Origin: Cryptomeria japonica
Lineage: Eukaryota; Streptophyta; Pinopsida; Cupressales; Cupressaceae
Assembly (NCBI RefSeq): GCF_030272615.1
Contig: NC_081415.1
Coordinates: forward strand, 101,596,796-101,660,795
DNA length: 64,000 bases
Direction of reading: 5' to 3'
Made by a program: the position numbers and the translations under genes. The notes beneath the pieces were generated by a model. It was not told the origin of the DNA, ran no database searches, and was given only the letters and a program-made list of their open reading frames with translations. This document shows, one piece after another, positions 1-11,206 of the stretch. The first letter of the stretch is position 1. Each line of letters starts with the position of its first letter.

Positions 1-1138
1 AGTACATCATAACTTGCTAATGCGGTTCCAGTCATAGACTCTTGCCAATATCATGAACACACAATCTAAACTACAACACTTATCTCTTCACCAATCTTCT
101 ATACCGGTCGCTTGAACATAGCACTATTCCTCTTTACTGGTTTACTATCATGTTTACTAGTTCACTATTTAGCTAAATCCAATATTGGTTAGGCTTTACC
201 AGTTGGACTAAATGACTTAGATGACTGAAAAAACATGGTTTCCATCAATGACAACACAAAACAAGTCACCAATCAACTTATTACATCATATTATCATCAT
301 CAAGCCAACATCAACTTCTACAGAATCCAAATTTTGTTGCTCTACAACATCCCGAGTGTCCTCCTTATTTTCATCTTGCACCAGAGGATTCTCTAATTGA
401 GTGGTTGTGTCATGTGAATCAAATTCTACTAGCTAGTTCTTAGTAAGAAACTTCTTCCAAATTTTGTTGGATTCTCTCCTTATTTCCTCTACTATGCCAA
501 CCATGAGACTGTTGACTATGTGTTTACTCTTGAATTCCTTTTTATTTGCTAGCAAAATTAATCTTTCAATTTCTTCAATAGTGATACTGGTGCACTAATT
601 GACCAGTTCACTTTCCTTTAATTCTCTATCCATCTGACTTGCAGACTTTCTCCTAGAATCAATCAAACTGTACAGATCTTTCAGAATATATTTTTCTAAT
701 TCAATTAGCACTTTACTAAATACATCCATATACAAAACTACAACTTCTTCAATCTACCTTTATCATTGTCATCAAAATTTTCATAATATATATAGATATT
801 TTTCAAATTTTCGTCTTTAATAATTTCATCTATTAACTCTTGAACTGATAAGGGAGGAATAATATGATACTTGGTTTTAGCTATCACCATATTATCGAAA
901 TCAATCGCCTCATCTAAGTCTGATTTGGTTCTGCCTCCTTTCTTAGGCCTGTTTGTCGGAACAAGATCAAAATTTTCTTTCTTCTCTTTCTCCCCTTTCT
1001 TCCCAGCACCAGATTGACGCTTCTGGATCACCCATGCAAATTATCCTATCTTTGGGGCCTTTGGAATGTCTGCATCTAACTTAGTTTCAGATGCCACTGA
1101 ATAAATTGCAACATACTCTCTCTGGGGTTTCTTCTTTT
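1..1138 (-). pseudogene. A0 second ORF, C-terminal part, decayed
   Basis: The minus strand reads a lysine-rich stretch (GKKGEKEKKENF) followed by VQELIDEIIKDENLKNIY, which aligns with LNEITEDGNLTNVHKLY in A4 and the equivalent place in A1. The longest open piece is 738-1031, and stops and shifts interrupt the rest. The sequence continues the 2764-4196 segment across the solo LTR: both flanks encode the same lysine/proline-rich region. The function of the protein is unknown. Confidence 0.6.
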
Positions 1139-2763
1139 TGTTGGCATGATTGGCATAACAGTTGCAGATGAGATGATGATGTATGACTGTACCGATAAAA
1201 GAAATATGACATGATCAGTTCCTTGTGTTGTCATTGATGGCAACTGGTGTCAATTGATGTTTGATGATGATTACAAATATTTTTGATGTTTGACTTGTTG
1301 GATTAGTGATTTGGTCTAGTGGAGTTAGAGTTTGACAGTTTGATAGGGTTCATCGACAATACTAAGAATTAGGACTTCAACTGGTAAAACAAAGATATTT
1401 TGGTTGGATCGGGTGATTGGAAATGTTTGGTGATTTATGGTTTGGAATGTAAGCTTTTATCATGGAAATGAATATTTGACTGGAACCACATCTTATTGTG
1501 ATTACCGGAAGGCATGTTTCAAATTTTTGATGAAGTCTTACTAGGGTTTTAGTAGGGTTTAAGGACCAGTGAAGAAATAATCAAACCGGTAATGATTTTT
1601 GTTATGTCGCTAATTGGCGACAAGTCTACATGAAGGTGGTAACATGACACAACCCGCATGAATGATTTAATTTTTATTTTGGTGCAAATGATGGAGGAAT
1701 TTATTGGGAATGTGCAAAGCACCTAGTGAAATGTTCTTAGAGTTTGAATTTTGTTTTTTGTGATGGGTTACAATCAATCAATGGTTGATATTGTATTATA
1801 ATCTGATGTAATGATCTATCTAAAGATCTCTTATGAGCTGTATTATAATTCATGATGTAATTTAGGGTTTAGTGGTTGACATAGTTGTAGTGGCTATTTA
1901 GGATGACATAGTTGTTCATTATATCAATGGTCTTAGAGAATGTGTTGAGTCATCCAAGAGGAGTGTGAGATCTGACTAAGAGGTGTAGAGTTTTTTTGTA
2001 TAATTGGATTTGATCAAGAAAGTAGTGAAATACAAATAATAGATCAATTCCTTATTGTTGTTCCCTAACAGTTGCAATAGGTTAAATCCATTAATGGGGT
2101 AGGTCCTAATAGGGTAGCTCTCAGAAAGAGTGGTAAATCCTCTCATGAGGTTGATCCTAACAGGTCATCAAGCTCCTAACCAGGCTACTAGGCAAATCCC
2201 TTAACTGGGTGACTCCTAACAGGGTCTTCTCCTAACAGAGCGTATTGAAAGCTCCTAACCAGGATAAGCTCCTAATAGGGTGTACTTCAAAAGAGTACAA
2301 ATTATTGTGGGTACCAACTCCCACCATAGTTTTTCACATTTGGGTTTCCATGTCAAAAAATATTGGTGTTTATGTGTGGAATGCTTTTTATGTGATGCTC
2401 TTATTCTTATTATTTTCCATGCAATATTTATGATTATTGGTTATGATAGTTTACAGTTGTTTATTAGAGATCTGATAGTGGTTACTGGTAATATTAATGA
2501 ATTGATAGATGAAGCATTTTTATCTGATAGTAAGTTGGTATGAGTATTTGTTCATCAGATATTGAGTTGGTGAATATTCTGATTAATAAGTTTTCATAAG
2601 TGGCTAATAAGTGTATGAGATTTACTAAAGGAATTAGTTCATGTGTTTCAAATCTGATATAAGTTTGATTTCAAGTTTTTAGTTTTAGTCAATGTAAATA
2701 TTGATTCACCACCCCCCCCCCCACCCCCATCTTAGTATTTACTGGATCCTCATAAGATTAACA
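1139..2763 (+). mobile_element. solo LTR, A-like subfamily
   Basis: It begins TGTTGGCATGATTGG and ends AAGATTAACA, giving TG...CA termini of a 1,625-bp unit. It interrupts the A0 second ORF. Flanks are CTTTT (1134-1138) and CTTCT (2764-2768), a likely 5-bp TSD with one mismatch. It contains the conserved LTR modules in sense orientation: TGTCATTGATGGCAAC near the start, GTGGGTACCAACTCCCACC with a following TTTTTC...GGGTTTCC block near 2308-2352, and GATTCACC plus a C-run at 2702-2727. No internal region follows, hence solo. Confidence 0.7.
2095..2290. repeat. degenerate short tandem repeat in solo LTR
   Basis: The phrases TCCTAACAGGG, TCCTAATAGGG and TCCTAACCAGG recur about nine times with irregular spacing of roughly 15-35 bp, alternating with GGGTAGCTC-like spacers. 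Most other A-type LTRs in the window lack this block, so it appears to be an expansion specific to this subfamily. Confidence 0.6.
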
Positions 2764-4196
2764 CTTCTTCCTCAAAAAACCTTTCCCCTTAGAAGATGAA
2801 ATGAAGGGTTCTGATTCAATCAGAGGTGTCTTCACTGGAGCGGGAGAAGACCTTGTTACTTTTTCTTTGACTGGAGTAGGTGTAGTCTTTTGTTTCTTCT
2901 CCTTTCCAACTACATCCCTTCCAACTCTTGTGGCTCTAACTTTATCCTAAGGGTGACCTTACTCAACAAGGATTTCCTCCACTATCTTGGTGACTTTTCT
3001 TTTCCTAGCTGGTTCAGTGAACTTGTTATGCAGCTCCATTGATTTTTTTTGTAAGTTCCAAACCTTTCTTCTTTAGAATCTACTAGAGCATTCAATAGGT
3101 GTTGTGCATAGGCATCTAACATTCTTGCATCAACCTCATAGCCCATCAGAAAGATCCACACCATTCATGGATCAACTGCATCCATGAGACATCCATCTTT
3201 ATTCACCATAAAAAAAATTGTTCCCTCATATTTATTGACAATTTCCTTGGGGATTCTGACACTTTGTTTCATCTTGTTCTAAAAAGTCTTGAAGAATGCC
3301 CACAATGAAGCATTTTGATTATCCCTATTCCCAAGATTATCAAGACCCTTCTTTATCTGTTGGGCCACTGGTCTGCCAAAAGCCCACTGTACTCTACCAG
3401 TTTTGGGAATTTTATTCAAGAAGTAAAGTGCTAGACAAGTAACCAAGGAACCAAATTTGAAGATGTGCTTTTTGTTTTGCTTAATTTTCTTCAAATTTAT
3501 CATCAATTCTTCCAGCAGAATACTACATAGATCATAATGAGCATCTTCTTTAACCATCTAATAGGTTGCATGGATGGTTGTGCCAGATACTGAATTGAGT
3601 TGGTTAGATTGATATACATTATAACCAATTACCATCGCAACAAACTTGACATCATCATCCTTGATTGTGTTCATCTTCATTGAACGCCCATCAAATTTTG
3701 TACCAGTTAATTTGTTGACTGTAGGGTTTGTGACCTTCTGAAGCCTTGGCTTGTCACTGGTTTAATTCAAATAAGTTACCACCCTAATTGCTTCTATAGT
3801 GATCTTATAGGGTTGGTCAAGCCATATAAACTCTACATGAGTTTTTCTCAACACATACCTCACCCATTCATTTTCATCGAATGATGAAAAGTTCACAAAT
3901 TGGGTGAAACCGCTTCTCTGCAACTACACAAATTCTAGCTTAGGGTTACCAATTTCGTCCATGATACTGTCAATATAAAGATCCAAAATATCTTCAGTGT
4001 TGGTTTCCTCAATCTCATAATGAATATATGCCCATATATCATCTACATACAAAATTTTATGTGAAACAGAAGAGAAAGCTCCAACCAAGTCGTCTTTCAT
4101 GGATTTGTAAGGGTGCTCCTTAGACATAGGATGAGTTTTATCCTTGACCTCAACAACTAGTGGTGTAGAAATGGCAGAAGAGGGTGCCATTTCCAT
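2764..4196 (-). pseudogene. A0 second ORF, N-terminal part, decayed
   Basis: The likely start is the ATG at 4196 (MEMAPSSAIS...), or the next Met. Motifs match the other copies in order: GAFSSVSHKILYVDDIWAYI corresponds to GAFSQIPKGVVYAEDPRIYI in A1. Further on, HIFKFGSLVTCLALYFLNK corresponds to TFRFGNLLVCLMLHITK, and VDARMLDAYAQHLLNAL to IDDHIIETYAKALLEA. Several stops and frameshifts break it. It lies directly downstream of gag, as in A1 and A4. I do not recognise the domain; a plant transposon-type domain is possible but untested. Confidence 0.65.
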
Positions 4197-4580
4197 TTTT
4201 TTAGGAATTTAACCTTAGAAATGCTCTTCAAGAAATACCTCAACTGACTGTCAAATGCCCTAGCTTGCTTGTCGGATCTCTTTTAGCTCTTTGATCATGT
4301 AGAAGTCTTGATCACCTTGTTCTGCAACTTGAAAACACTATTCACAAAGTGAAAAATAACTCTCGTATTTGCCCTTTTAACTTTGCAAACCCTAATTTTA
4401 CTTTTAAATAAATGCACCTTAGATATCCAACTTGATGCCCTGCTTAACTACTAGATGCCAAAATCAGCCATCTAAATCCTGAATATCAATTAAAATTTAA
4501 TTCCTGCCATCTGTAATCCTTTGACTAGAGATTTCATAAGGGTTATTGCAATATTTACATGGATTTGCCTCCCCCTAAGG

Positions 4581-5754
4581 CTAAACCCCCCAATTATCGG
4601 ATGAGGATTCTACAACAGATTCAAGTACAAATCCATTATCTGCCTTAGATTCATCCTTGTTTACCCATATCTTTTTATGTTGATCTCTAATCTCATGAAC
4701 CTTTACCTTTCCCTTTTCATTTGATTTGTTCTTATCCATCAAAACCCTATTCTTGCTTCTATAGTACTTTGCAATGTGTTTGGTTTTATTGCATGCTCTG
4801 CAAACAACATTATTCTACATAGGTCTAAAGTTCATCTGATTTGGTCTTATCCTGCACTGATTAAAAATATGTCCAAACATTCCACAAGCATAGCATCTCT
4901 TCTTTTGAAATTTATTTATTACTACTCTACACATGATTGACTTATGACCAAAATTATTGCATATAAAACACTGACTAGTAAAGGTAGGAACATTATTCAT
5001 GTTGTTCACTCTATTACTCATTATAATTTTGCACTAACTTGCCATATGACCAAATTTGTTGCAAGTAAAACATCTTCTATTAAATTTATGAGCATTAGGT
5101 TTTCTTATTGGAGGATTCTTTCTCTTCTTCTGATCAGGTTTTGCATTGCCTTGTCCAGATCTAGAGGATTCACCTTTCTCAAATCCCTGACCTCGTATAT
5201 CCTTTCTATGTCTATGACTTTCCATCATCTCATCAAGCCTTGTTGAACTAGCTTTAAATTTTTCTTTGTATTCATTAGCAGTAGCAAGTTCATCTCTCAA
5301 GGTAGCAATCTATTTTTTAGGTTCTTGACTATTATTCCTTGATTGTGTCAACTCACGCTTCAACTGATCATTCTCATAGGTAAGCCTGAAGCGTTCATTA
5401 GCTCTTTCCTTCAATGATTGTGCCAGATTCTCTTCATTTTTATCCGATTCTCAATCTCCTTAGTCAACCTCATCACAATGGATTACATCTCATTATTCAA
5501 AGCAACACTCTCTCTCTCTCAAGCTTGTTATCTTCACAAACTTTGTCCTGGTATTCCATGATCCGAACTTCTTTCTCTATCAACTTGTCCATCAATTCCT
5601 TCCTCTTCTCTCTATAGACACTTTCTTAATCCTTCAACTCACTAATGAAATCATCAGGAACATTCAACTTCTTTTTCAAGGTACAGATCTCATTTCTAGC
5701 TGCATCAAGATCCTCAAGTGCCACATTGAGTTGCCTATCCAAACCATAATCCAT
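4581..5754 (-). pseudogene. A0 gag-like ORF with CCHC zinc knuckles
   Basis: The start is taken at MDYGLDRQLNVALEDLD (5754), which aligns with the MEN start of the other copies. An N-terminal coiled coil is followed by a GQGFEKGESS linker. Knuckle motifs include CFTCNKFGHMAS (damaged), CFICNNFGHKSIMC and CYACGMFGHIFNQC. The frame ends near KIWVNKDES...SDNWGV. Several in-frame stops are present. It lies between the PBS and the second ORF. Zinc knuckles bind RNA in retroelement Gag; this copy cannot make an intact product. Confidence 0.7.
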
Positions 5755-5807
5755 TGAATGAATCTCTTGGATCCTCCTCAAGTGGTTAAGCTTCTTTAGA
5801 GAAACTA

Positions 5808-5820
5808 GGCTCTGAAACCA
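5808..5820 (-). promoter_or_regulatory. primer-binding site of A0
   Basis: The minus strand reads TGGTTTCAGAGCC, one base away from the TGGTATCAGAGCC PBS complementary to the 3' end of plant initiator-Met tRNA. It lies two bases inside the 5' LTR end. Confidence 0.7.
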
Positions 5821-5822
5821 TT

Positions 5823-6818
5823 TGTTAGAATCAGGGATCACTGAGAGGGGGGTGAATCAGTGATATGTTGAAAATCAAATACATAAACTTATTCTTTATC
5901 CACCGGTTAGCAATGCATATCAGAAATGAACATAAACAAGCAATAAACAAACCACAAATCTACAAAACCAAATTTTTACATGGAAACCCAAAAAGGGAAA
6001 TACCACGGTGGAGCTATAACCCACAATATTCATATACTATGGCTAGGAGTACATAAATATTACATAGATGGGGAATGCACTTGCATTCAGACTCACTACC
6101 TAGAGCTCATCGCTCAAATACAATAACCCAGAAGGATACAACCCTCAAGGAAGTCTCATTGACTTACAATTTTATTACAATGAGGAAATACAATGAAATG
6201 AACTTTGAAGTAGCATCTGACAATGCATGAATGAGTTTTGGTTAAGCACTAGATCTCTGACTTTACTCACTCTGCAAATACTTTGTTTCCAACTATCAGA
6301 TTATCTGTGAACCAAATGTGCATGTGAAACTACACTCAATCACACCAAAACTAATTTCCACATTTGTATTACACCAAAAAACAATTTCCCAAATCAATCT
6401 TATATATCTGGTCTTAACAAAAATAATCTCCTTCAAGTCGGCTTCAAGAAGTGTAATGTGTAGCTTCAAGTCGGCTTCAACAAGTGTAATGTGTAGCTTC
6501 AAGTTGGCTTCAATCTCTAACAAAAAATAGCACCGAACCAAAATAATATAATCACATGCTTCCTAAGGATCTTCCCATTCACTGAGAACATGAAATCAAC
6601 CACCAAAATCACTACAATCATCGGAAATCTTTCTGGACCAAAATATCACCGAGATAGCTCTATTTTTCTAGTTAACTACCTATTAGTTAATTCCCGCTTC
6701 CGGATAAGAGGAATCACAACTACTAGATCAAATCTCCAAGAAGAGTTTCCATAAATGACATCACTAAACTATAAATCAAGCATTGGAAGTCACCAGATGA
6801 GTGTCAATTGCCACAACA
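5823..6818 (-). repeat. 5' LTR of A0
   Basis: On the plus strand it begins TGTTAGAATCAGG and ends TTGCCACAACA (about 996 bp). It carries the U5 stem-loop (arms ATCACTGA/TCAGTGAT, 5837-5864) and the GGAAACCCAAAAAGGGAAA...ACCCACAATATTC block near 5980-6032. It is longer than the 780-bp LTRs of A1 and A2. The right boundary is less certain than the left. Confidence 0.6.
6431..6520. repeat. 33-bp tandem repeat inside A0 LTR
   Basis: CTTCAAGTCGGCTTCAA recurs at 6431, 6464 and 6497 (third copy has one change), giving two full 33-bp units and a partial third. It makes an artefactual repeat (EADLKLHITL) in an antisense frame. Confidence 0.85.
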
Positions 6819-7465
6819 ATTTGTCTTTGGCCAAATAGGCTATTTCACCAATATATTTTAGTGCATAAAAGCTCTAAATTATGCATGGTTGTAGACAATT
6901 TCAATCTTGAACTCAAGCCTTGTTCATTCTTGATTGCACCTACCTTTATTAATCCTTTAGTTCCAACCTCCTACTTATGAATCCAAACCTATTTATACTC
7001 CCTCTAACAAATTCACAAAGGGTGTTTTTGTTGTTTTAGTGGCCTTTATCAAACAATATGTGAATCTTTGATTTCTCTTTCATAGTCATTTTATTAAGTT
7101 AGAAAAGATAAAATTTAAAGGTTCACAATTAAAAGTCAAAACTTATATGCTCTACACAACCTCTAGGCTCTTCCAATAATTATTTTCGGAGCTTCAAGCT
7201 CCTAGAATAGCTATTACAACACTCTTAGTCATCTCACTTTAAGTCTTCCATCCCCTTGGATTCTTCCACCAAGAAAAGGAACTCAAGATAGAGAGGAGAG
7301 CGAATTGTATAAGGTATATTTCTAATGGTACAAAAGTCATAGATATTTTCATCTACATATTGAGTTATCAATTTTGTAAATGTGAGATTATGACCTTTGT
7401 TTTTAGGTTGTTATAATAGTGTATTTTTAAAATATTTGAGTAGAATATAATGATTTGATGAATCA
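6819..7465. other. unassigned AT-rich spacer
   Basis: There is no convincing ORF and no similarity to the other modules that I can see by eye. It lies between the A0 LTR and the next diverged LTR and is probably older repeat remnant. Confidence 0.4.
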
Positions 7466-7701
7466 ATAAGGATCCAGTCAACTACTGAGAGGGGGGGGTG
7501 AATCAGTAGATAGAAAAAAAACTAAACTTTCACCAAGCTTAATCCCAACTCATAAATCAATCACTGAACTAACCGGTTTAAACATTGTAACAAAAACTGG
7601 GAGGAGACATGGGAGGAGAGGAGCGGAAAGTAAAGAGATGAGCAGGAAATTCAAATTTCAAACATGGGGATGGTGGAACTCATGGGGATGGTGGTCTTTC
7701 T

Positions 7702-9132
7702 GTGGTTGGAGCTGGTAATCATGTAGGTCCCCAAGCATCTCAAGGTACTGAGGGGGAGAAGGCGATAGTCAAATCGGTGGAAGATAAAGATTCCAAAACT
7801 GGGGACCCACATGATAGAGGTAAAGAAAAGAAATGGGCAGCTCTTTTTGGAGTCAGGCCTTTGGTGCAATCTGGACTTTCAGAAGTTAAAAATCTTTCTG
7901 ATCAGGTGATAGGGGTTTTTGCTATATCTGTACTAGATAAGCTGGTTGATTTCACTGTGTCTGGCTTAGCTATGATCTTGGTTGGATGGTTTGCTAGTTT
8001 TAGACCTAACATCAATGTCATAAGGAACTTTATAAGGAGAAAATGGGTTCTCGAATGTCAAGTGGATGTGGCGGCTTTTCCTAGGGGTTTTTTCTCCTTT
8101 TCTTTTAATAATGAAGAAGATATGAATAAAGCGCTCTGTGAAGGGCCGAAGATGTTTGGCAAGTAAACCTTGTCTTTATAGAAATGGGCTCCTAACCTTC
8201 CTTTGGATGATTCCTTTTTTGTGTCAGTGCCTATGTGGATGTGTCTTCCTAGCCTTCCATTGGAGTTCTAGAATGAGGAGGTCTTTAAAGGGATTGTGGG
8301 ATCATTTGGTTAACTTCTATCGATCGACCTGATGACTGCAGCTAAATTAGGATTGGTTTTTGCTCGTAGTTGTGTTAATGTTAATCAAATGATGGATCTG
8401 CCTCAATCTATTGAGATTTTGTCCAAATTGGGGAAATGGACCCAAGTGATTGAATATGAATCTCTCTTGTTTGTGTGTTTTCATTGTAAAAAGTCAGGTC
8501 ATTGAGTGAAATCTTGTCCATCCAAGAAGGGTAAGAATGGTAAAAATGATAGCAACTCGAAGCAGAAATGACAAATGAAAGGGAAGTATGGTGATCCACC
8601 CTCAGAGGTTGTCCCTGAGAAGGAAGTGACTGAGATGGAAAATGAGGAAAAGAAGGGTTTCAATAATAACAATGAAAAATCAGTTTGTGCCTGTTCTAAC
8701 AGTCAAAAAGAAAGTAACAAGGAGAAAGAGTATGAGACTGAAGAAAAGGTTCAAAAATCTAAATCAAAGGATTTGAAGGTTGGTCCTATCATCCAGGGTA
8801 AAGTTGATGAGTTTTCCTATGATGATGCTTCAACTTCTTCTAATAATAAAGAAAATGAGGAAGACTTTAATGAAGTGCAGGATTGTAATATTTTAGATAC
8901 TATGCCTTTGTTGTTATTAACCAATGGAAGTCCTAAGTAGACTAGAAATATGATCCGGAACTCCCAATGCAAAAATCCTCCTAAAAGTATGGAAACGGTG
9001 GCTCTTGAGGGAAATCTTAGGATTTTCAGTATTAAAGAAGGCAAGTCAAATAATGGAGAACCCAATGGAGGTATTTCAACCAGAAGCAAAAATAAGAAGG
9101 TGGCAGATGTTGGAAGTCACAACAAAAAATAG
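7702..9132 (+). pseudogene. LINE ORF1-like protein (DUF4283-like plus zinc knuckle)
   Basis: The first open block (7702-8166, 154 aa) contains VGWFASFRPNINVIRNFIRR...GFFSFSFNNEEDMNKALCEGP, the layout of the DUF4283 region of plant L1 ORF1 proteins. The following degenerate stretch reads a knuckle, CFHCKKSGH, then a stop, then VKSCPSKKG (about 8473-8530). A charged tail follows in two open pieces (8575-8940 and 8950-9132). ORF1 proteins bind RNA during LINE mobilisation. At least three stops interrupt it. Confidence 0.65.
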
Positions 9133-9237
9133 GGGAGACCCTCTCTAAAGAATCAAAGGGAACAAGAAAGTTGGAAGAACCATGCTGATGGAACACAGAG
9201 CTCCATTGAGTTAGCCTTATCCCTAGTTAAAGCAAGA

Positions 9238-9755
9238 AGATAATTTCATGGAATATTAGAGGGTTTAATGCCCCCCATAAGCAGGATGTGTTACGTAATA
9301 TTGTAAGAGATCATAAATCAGATGTAGTCCTTATTCAGGAATATAAGATGTGTAAGGATAAAGTGGAAAGGATTAGAATTTTCAAAAGTAATGGGGTAAT
9401 TGGAACAAGTTCGAAGGGTACCTATGGAGGTACAACTATCTTTTGGAATTAGAATACTATTAAAGGTAAGGAAATTGCTTCAGGGGTTAATAGGACCTCA
9501 ATTTTGCTTGAGTGCATTAAGGATACCTTTGTCTAGGTTATCACTAATATCTATGCACCTAATTCAAAAGCTGGAAGAACTAAATTTTGGAGGAGCCTGG
9601 TTGAAGATAGACTAAGTTTTTCTGATAAAAGCTAGATGATTATGGGAGATTTCATTACCCCTTTAAAAGAGGATGAAAAGATGGGAGGCCTTCCTTTGCA
9701 ATTGGAGGAAGACAAGATCTTATGGAATTTATTAATGATCAAGCTTTGATGGATG
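9238..9755 (+). pseudogene. LINE ORF2 endonuclease domain, truncated
   Basis: The reading IISWNIRGFNAPHKQDVLRN, then DVVLIQEYKMCKDKVE, then ITNIYAPNSKAGRTKFW and MIMGDFITP matches the successive motifs of the APE-type endonuclease of plant LINEs (WNIRG, the QE catalytic pair, YAPN, GDFN, here GDFI). Reading needs frame changes and passes stops. It ends abruptly near 9755, before any RT motif. Confidence 0.7.
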
Positions 9756-10231
9756 TGGACCAACAAACTTGATCGGTTAGGGTTTAACAACTAATAGGGT
9801 TTACCAGTTATATTGCATAGAAAGGTTTAACCCTTTACACTGGTTTACCGGTTCAACTCACAAACTTAACATACCGGTTTACAACATCTTGCACAAAGCT
9901 CTTCCTACCGGCTATTAGCCAATATCAAAAACAACAATATCAACAATAACATGAATACCATTACCAGTTCAATTGACATCAATGAGAACATATCATTAAT
10001 GCAATCTATATGCAAAATTCCAGCAAACTAAAAATGCCAACAAATCCATCTAAAGATCCTAATCTTCCTTCCACATGTCATCCCCCTCAAAGTGGATTCA
10101 TATCTTGTTTCTGAAATAATAAGGGTCCTCAAGCTAATGGTCAAGATGTTGGTACATCCTCTATTCCTCCTAAATCCAAAATTCCTTCATGCAAATCAAA
10201 ATCCTACCATCCCTCATCTTCCACATCCATT

Positions 10232-10882
10232 TTGGGACCCTATATTCCAAATCTAAATCCTCCATTCCTTCCATTCATTTTGGGTCCTTACATCCCTCCA
10301 TCCACCACTCCATCACCTCAAATAATACCTAAGCAAGATCAAAAAAGGTACACATCATTGAATGCCTCCCAACACTCTCCTTCCATCATCCCACCTTCTA
10401 TAAAATCCTTAAGTTATTCATCCTTGTGCACCCATACCATTTCTGTTGGAAGCAATTTGAATGCCCAATCTAAAAATCATAAAGCTCAAAATCCACAAAA
10501 GTCAAAGGATCAACATGTCCCCTCAAAATGACATGCTCAAAAGAAAAATGTAATCCAAAAGAAAGAAAAATAAAAAAGGCCACAAAGGCCTGAAAAGAAA
10601 AAATCAAAAACTATGTGGATTCCTAAGATACTTCTAGAATCAGAACAATCAAAATTGGCATCCAAACTTTCTAATTCAAAAGATCCATCCATTCATACAT
10701 CCTCCAATCCTCCATCTAATACTCCTTCATCTTCAAAATACATTTTGGGTCTTTATGTCCCAAAATCAACCATCCCAACCCTGTCATCCCCTTCTTCTAT
10801 TTTAGGTCCTCATTTCCTAAAATCCACACTTTATCCTCCATATAGTTCAAAACCCTCTCCTCCACTACTCCACCACCCTTAA
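10232..10882 (+). pseudogene. proline/serine-rich repeat ORF fragments
   Basis: Two open pieces (10232-10531 and 10613-10882) repeat a motif of type ILGPYIP: about 10231, 10277, 10741 (ILGLYVPKS) and 10800 (ILGPHFLKS). They are separated by an A-rich gap with stops. Composition is dominated by P, S, T and K. No recognised domain. They may be a degenerate coding remnant of the gypsy element or a low-complexity sequence with accidental frames. Confidence 0.3.
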
Positions 10883-11162
10883 AAGTGTGTGCCAATGTTG
10901 ATCTTCCACAATTTTTTCAAAACCCCATTCATTATCCACCATCCATTCCATTAGTCCAATCCTTTGCAAATCCTTATCTTCCATCCCCTATCCATTTCAT
11001 CTCTCTAGTTATTGTTACCAACATCTATGAGCATACCTCCAGTTAAAAGAAATACTAAGGGATACCATCCATGGAACTAGATGCTTGATTTCTCCCTTAC
11101 TCCTTCACACATCCACTATCTTCCATACACTCATCCTCATCCTTATCCATCCAAACTATTCC

Positions 11163-11206
11163 AAAAATTCAAAAATTCAAAAATTCAAAAATTCAAAAAT
11201 TCAAAA
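11163..11206. repeat. (AAAAATTC)n microsatellite
   Basis: Five consecutive 8-bp units of AAAAATTC lead into an A-rich tract that extends to about 11250. Confidence 0.9.

Larger units (their letters stand above)
1..6818 (-). mobile_element. A-family LTR element A0 (3' end off-window)
   Basis: Reading leftwards, a 5' LTR (5823-6818), a tRNA-iMet-type PBS, a zinc-knuckle gag (4581-5754) and the second unassigned ORF (4196 down to base 1) follow in the same order as in the better preserved copies A1, A2 and A4. The 3' LTR would lie left of the window. This copy is the most diverged and carries a solo LTR at 1139-2763. It has no protease, integrase or RT, so it is inferred to be non-autonomous. 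Confidence 0.75.
7604..9757 (+). mobile_element. L1-type LINE fragment, lacking RT and 3' end
   Basis: An ORF1-like region (7702-9132) with a CCHC knuckle is followed by the start of an ORF2 endonuclease domain (9238-9755). The sequence then switches back to LTR-like sequence. No RT domain or poly(A) tail is present. LINE copies are normally 5'-truncated, so a copy keeping the 5' portion and losing the 3' portion is unusual. Limits are approximate; possible short flanking similarity is ACAAAAACT (left) versus ACAAACT (right). Confidence 0.65.
7466..10042 (-). repeat. diverged A-type solo LTR, split by a LINE fragment
   Basis: The left piece (about 7466-7603) has the U5 signature: arms CTACTGA/TCAGTAG around a G-run at 7482-7509. 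The right piece (about 9758-10042) ends AAAATGCCAACA, the usual U3 terminus, and is rich in ACCGGTTTA phrases. Flanks AATCA (7461-7465) and AATCC (10043-10047) may be a decayed TSD. The exact left end is uncertain. Confidence 0.5.

Noticed and set aside
7490-7500. G-runs as G-quadruplex or telomeric signals
   Set aside because: Each is a single run within the LTR stem-loop rather than four spaced runs, and no telomere-type repeat is present. Run lengths may also be affected by sequencing error.
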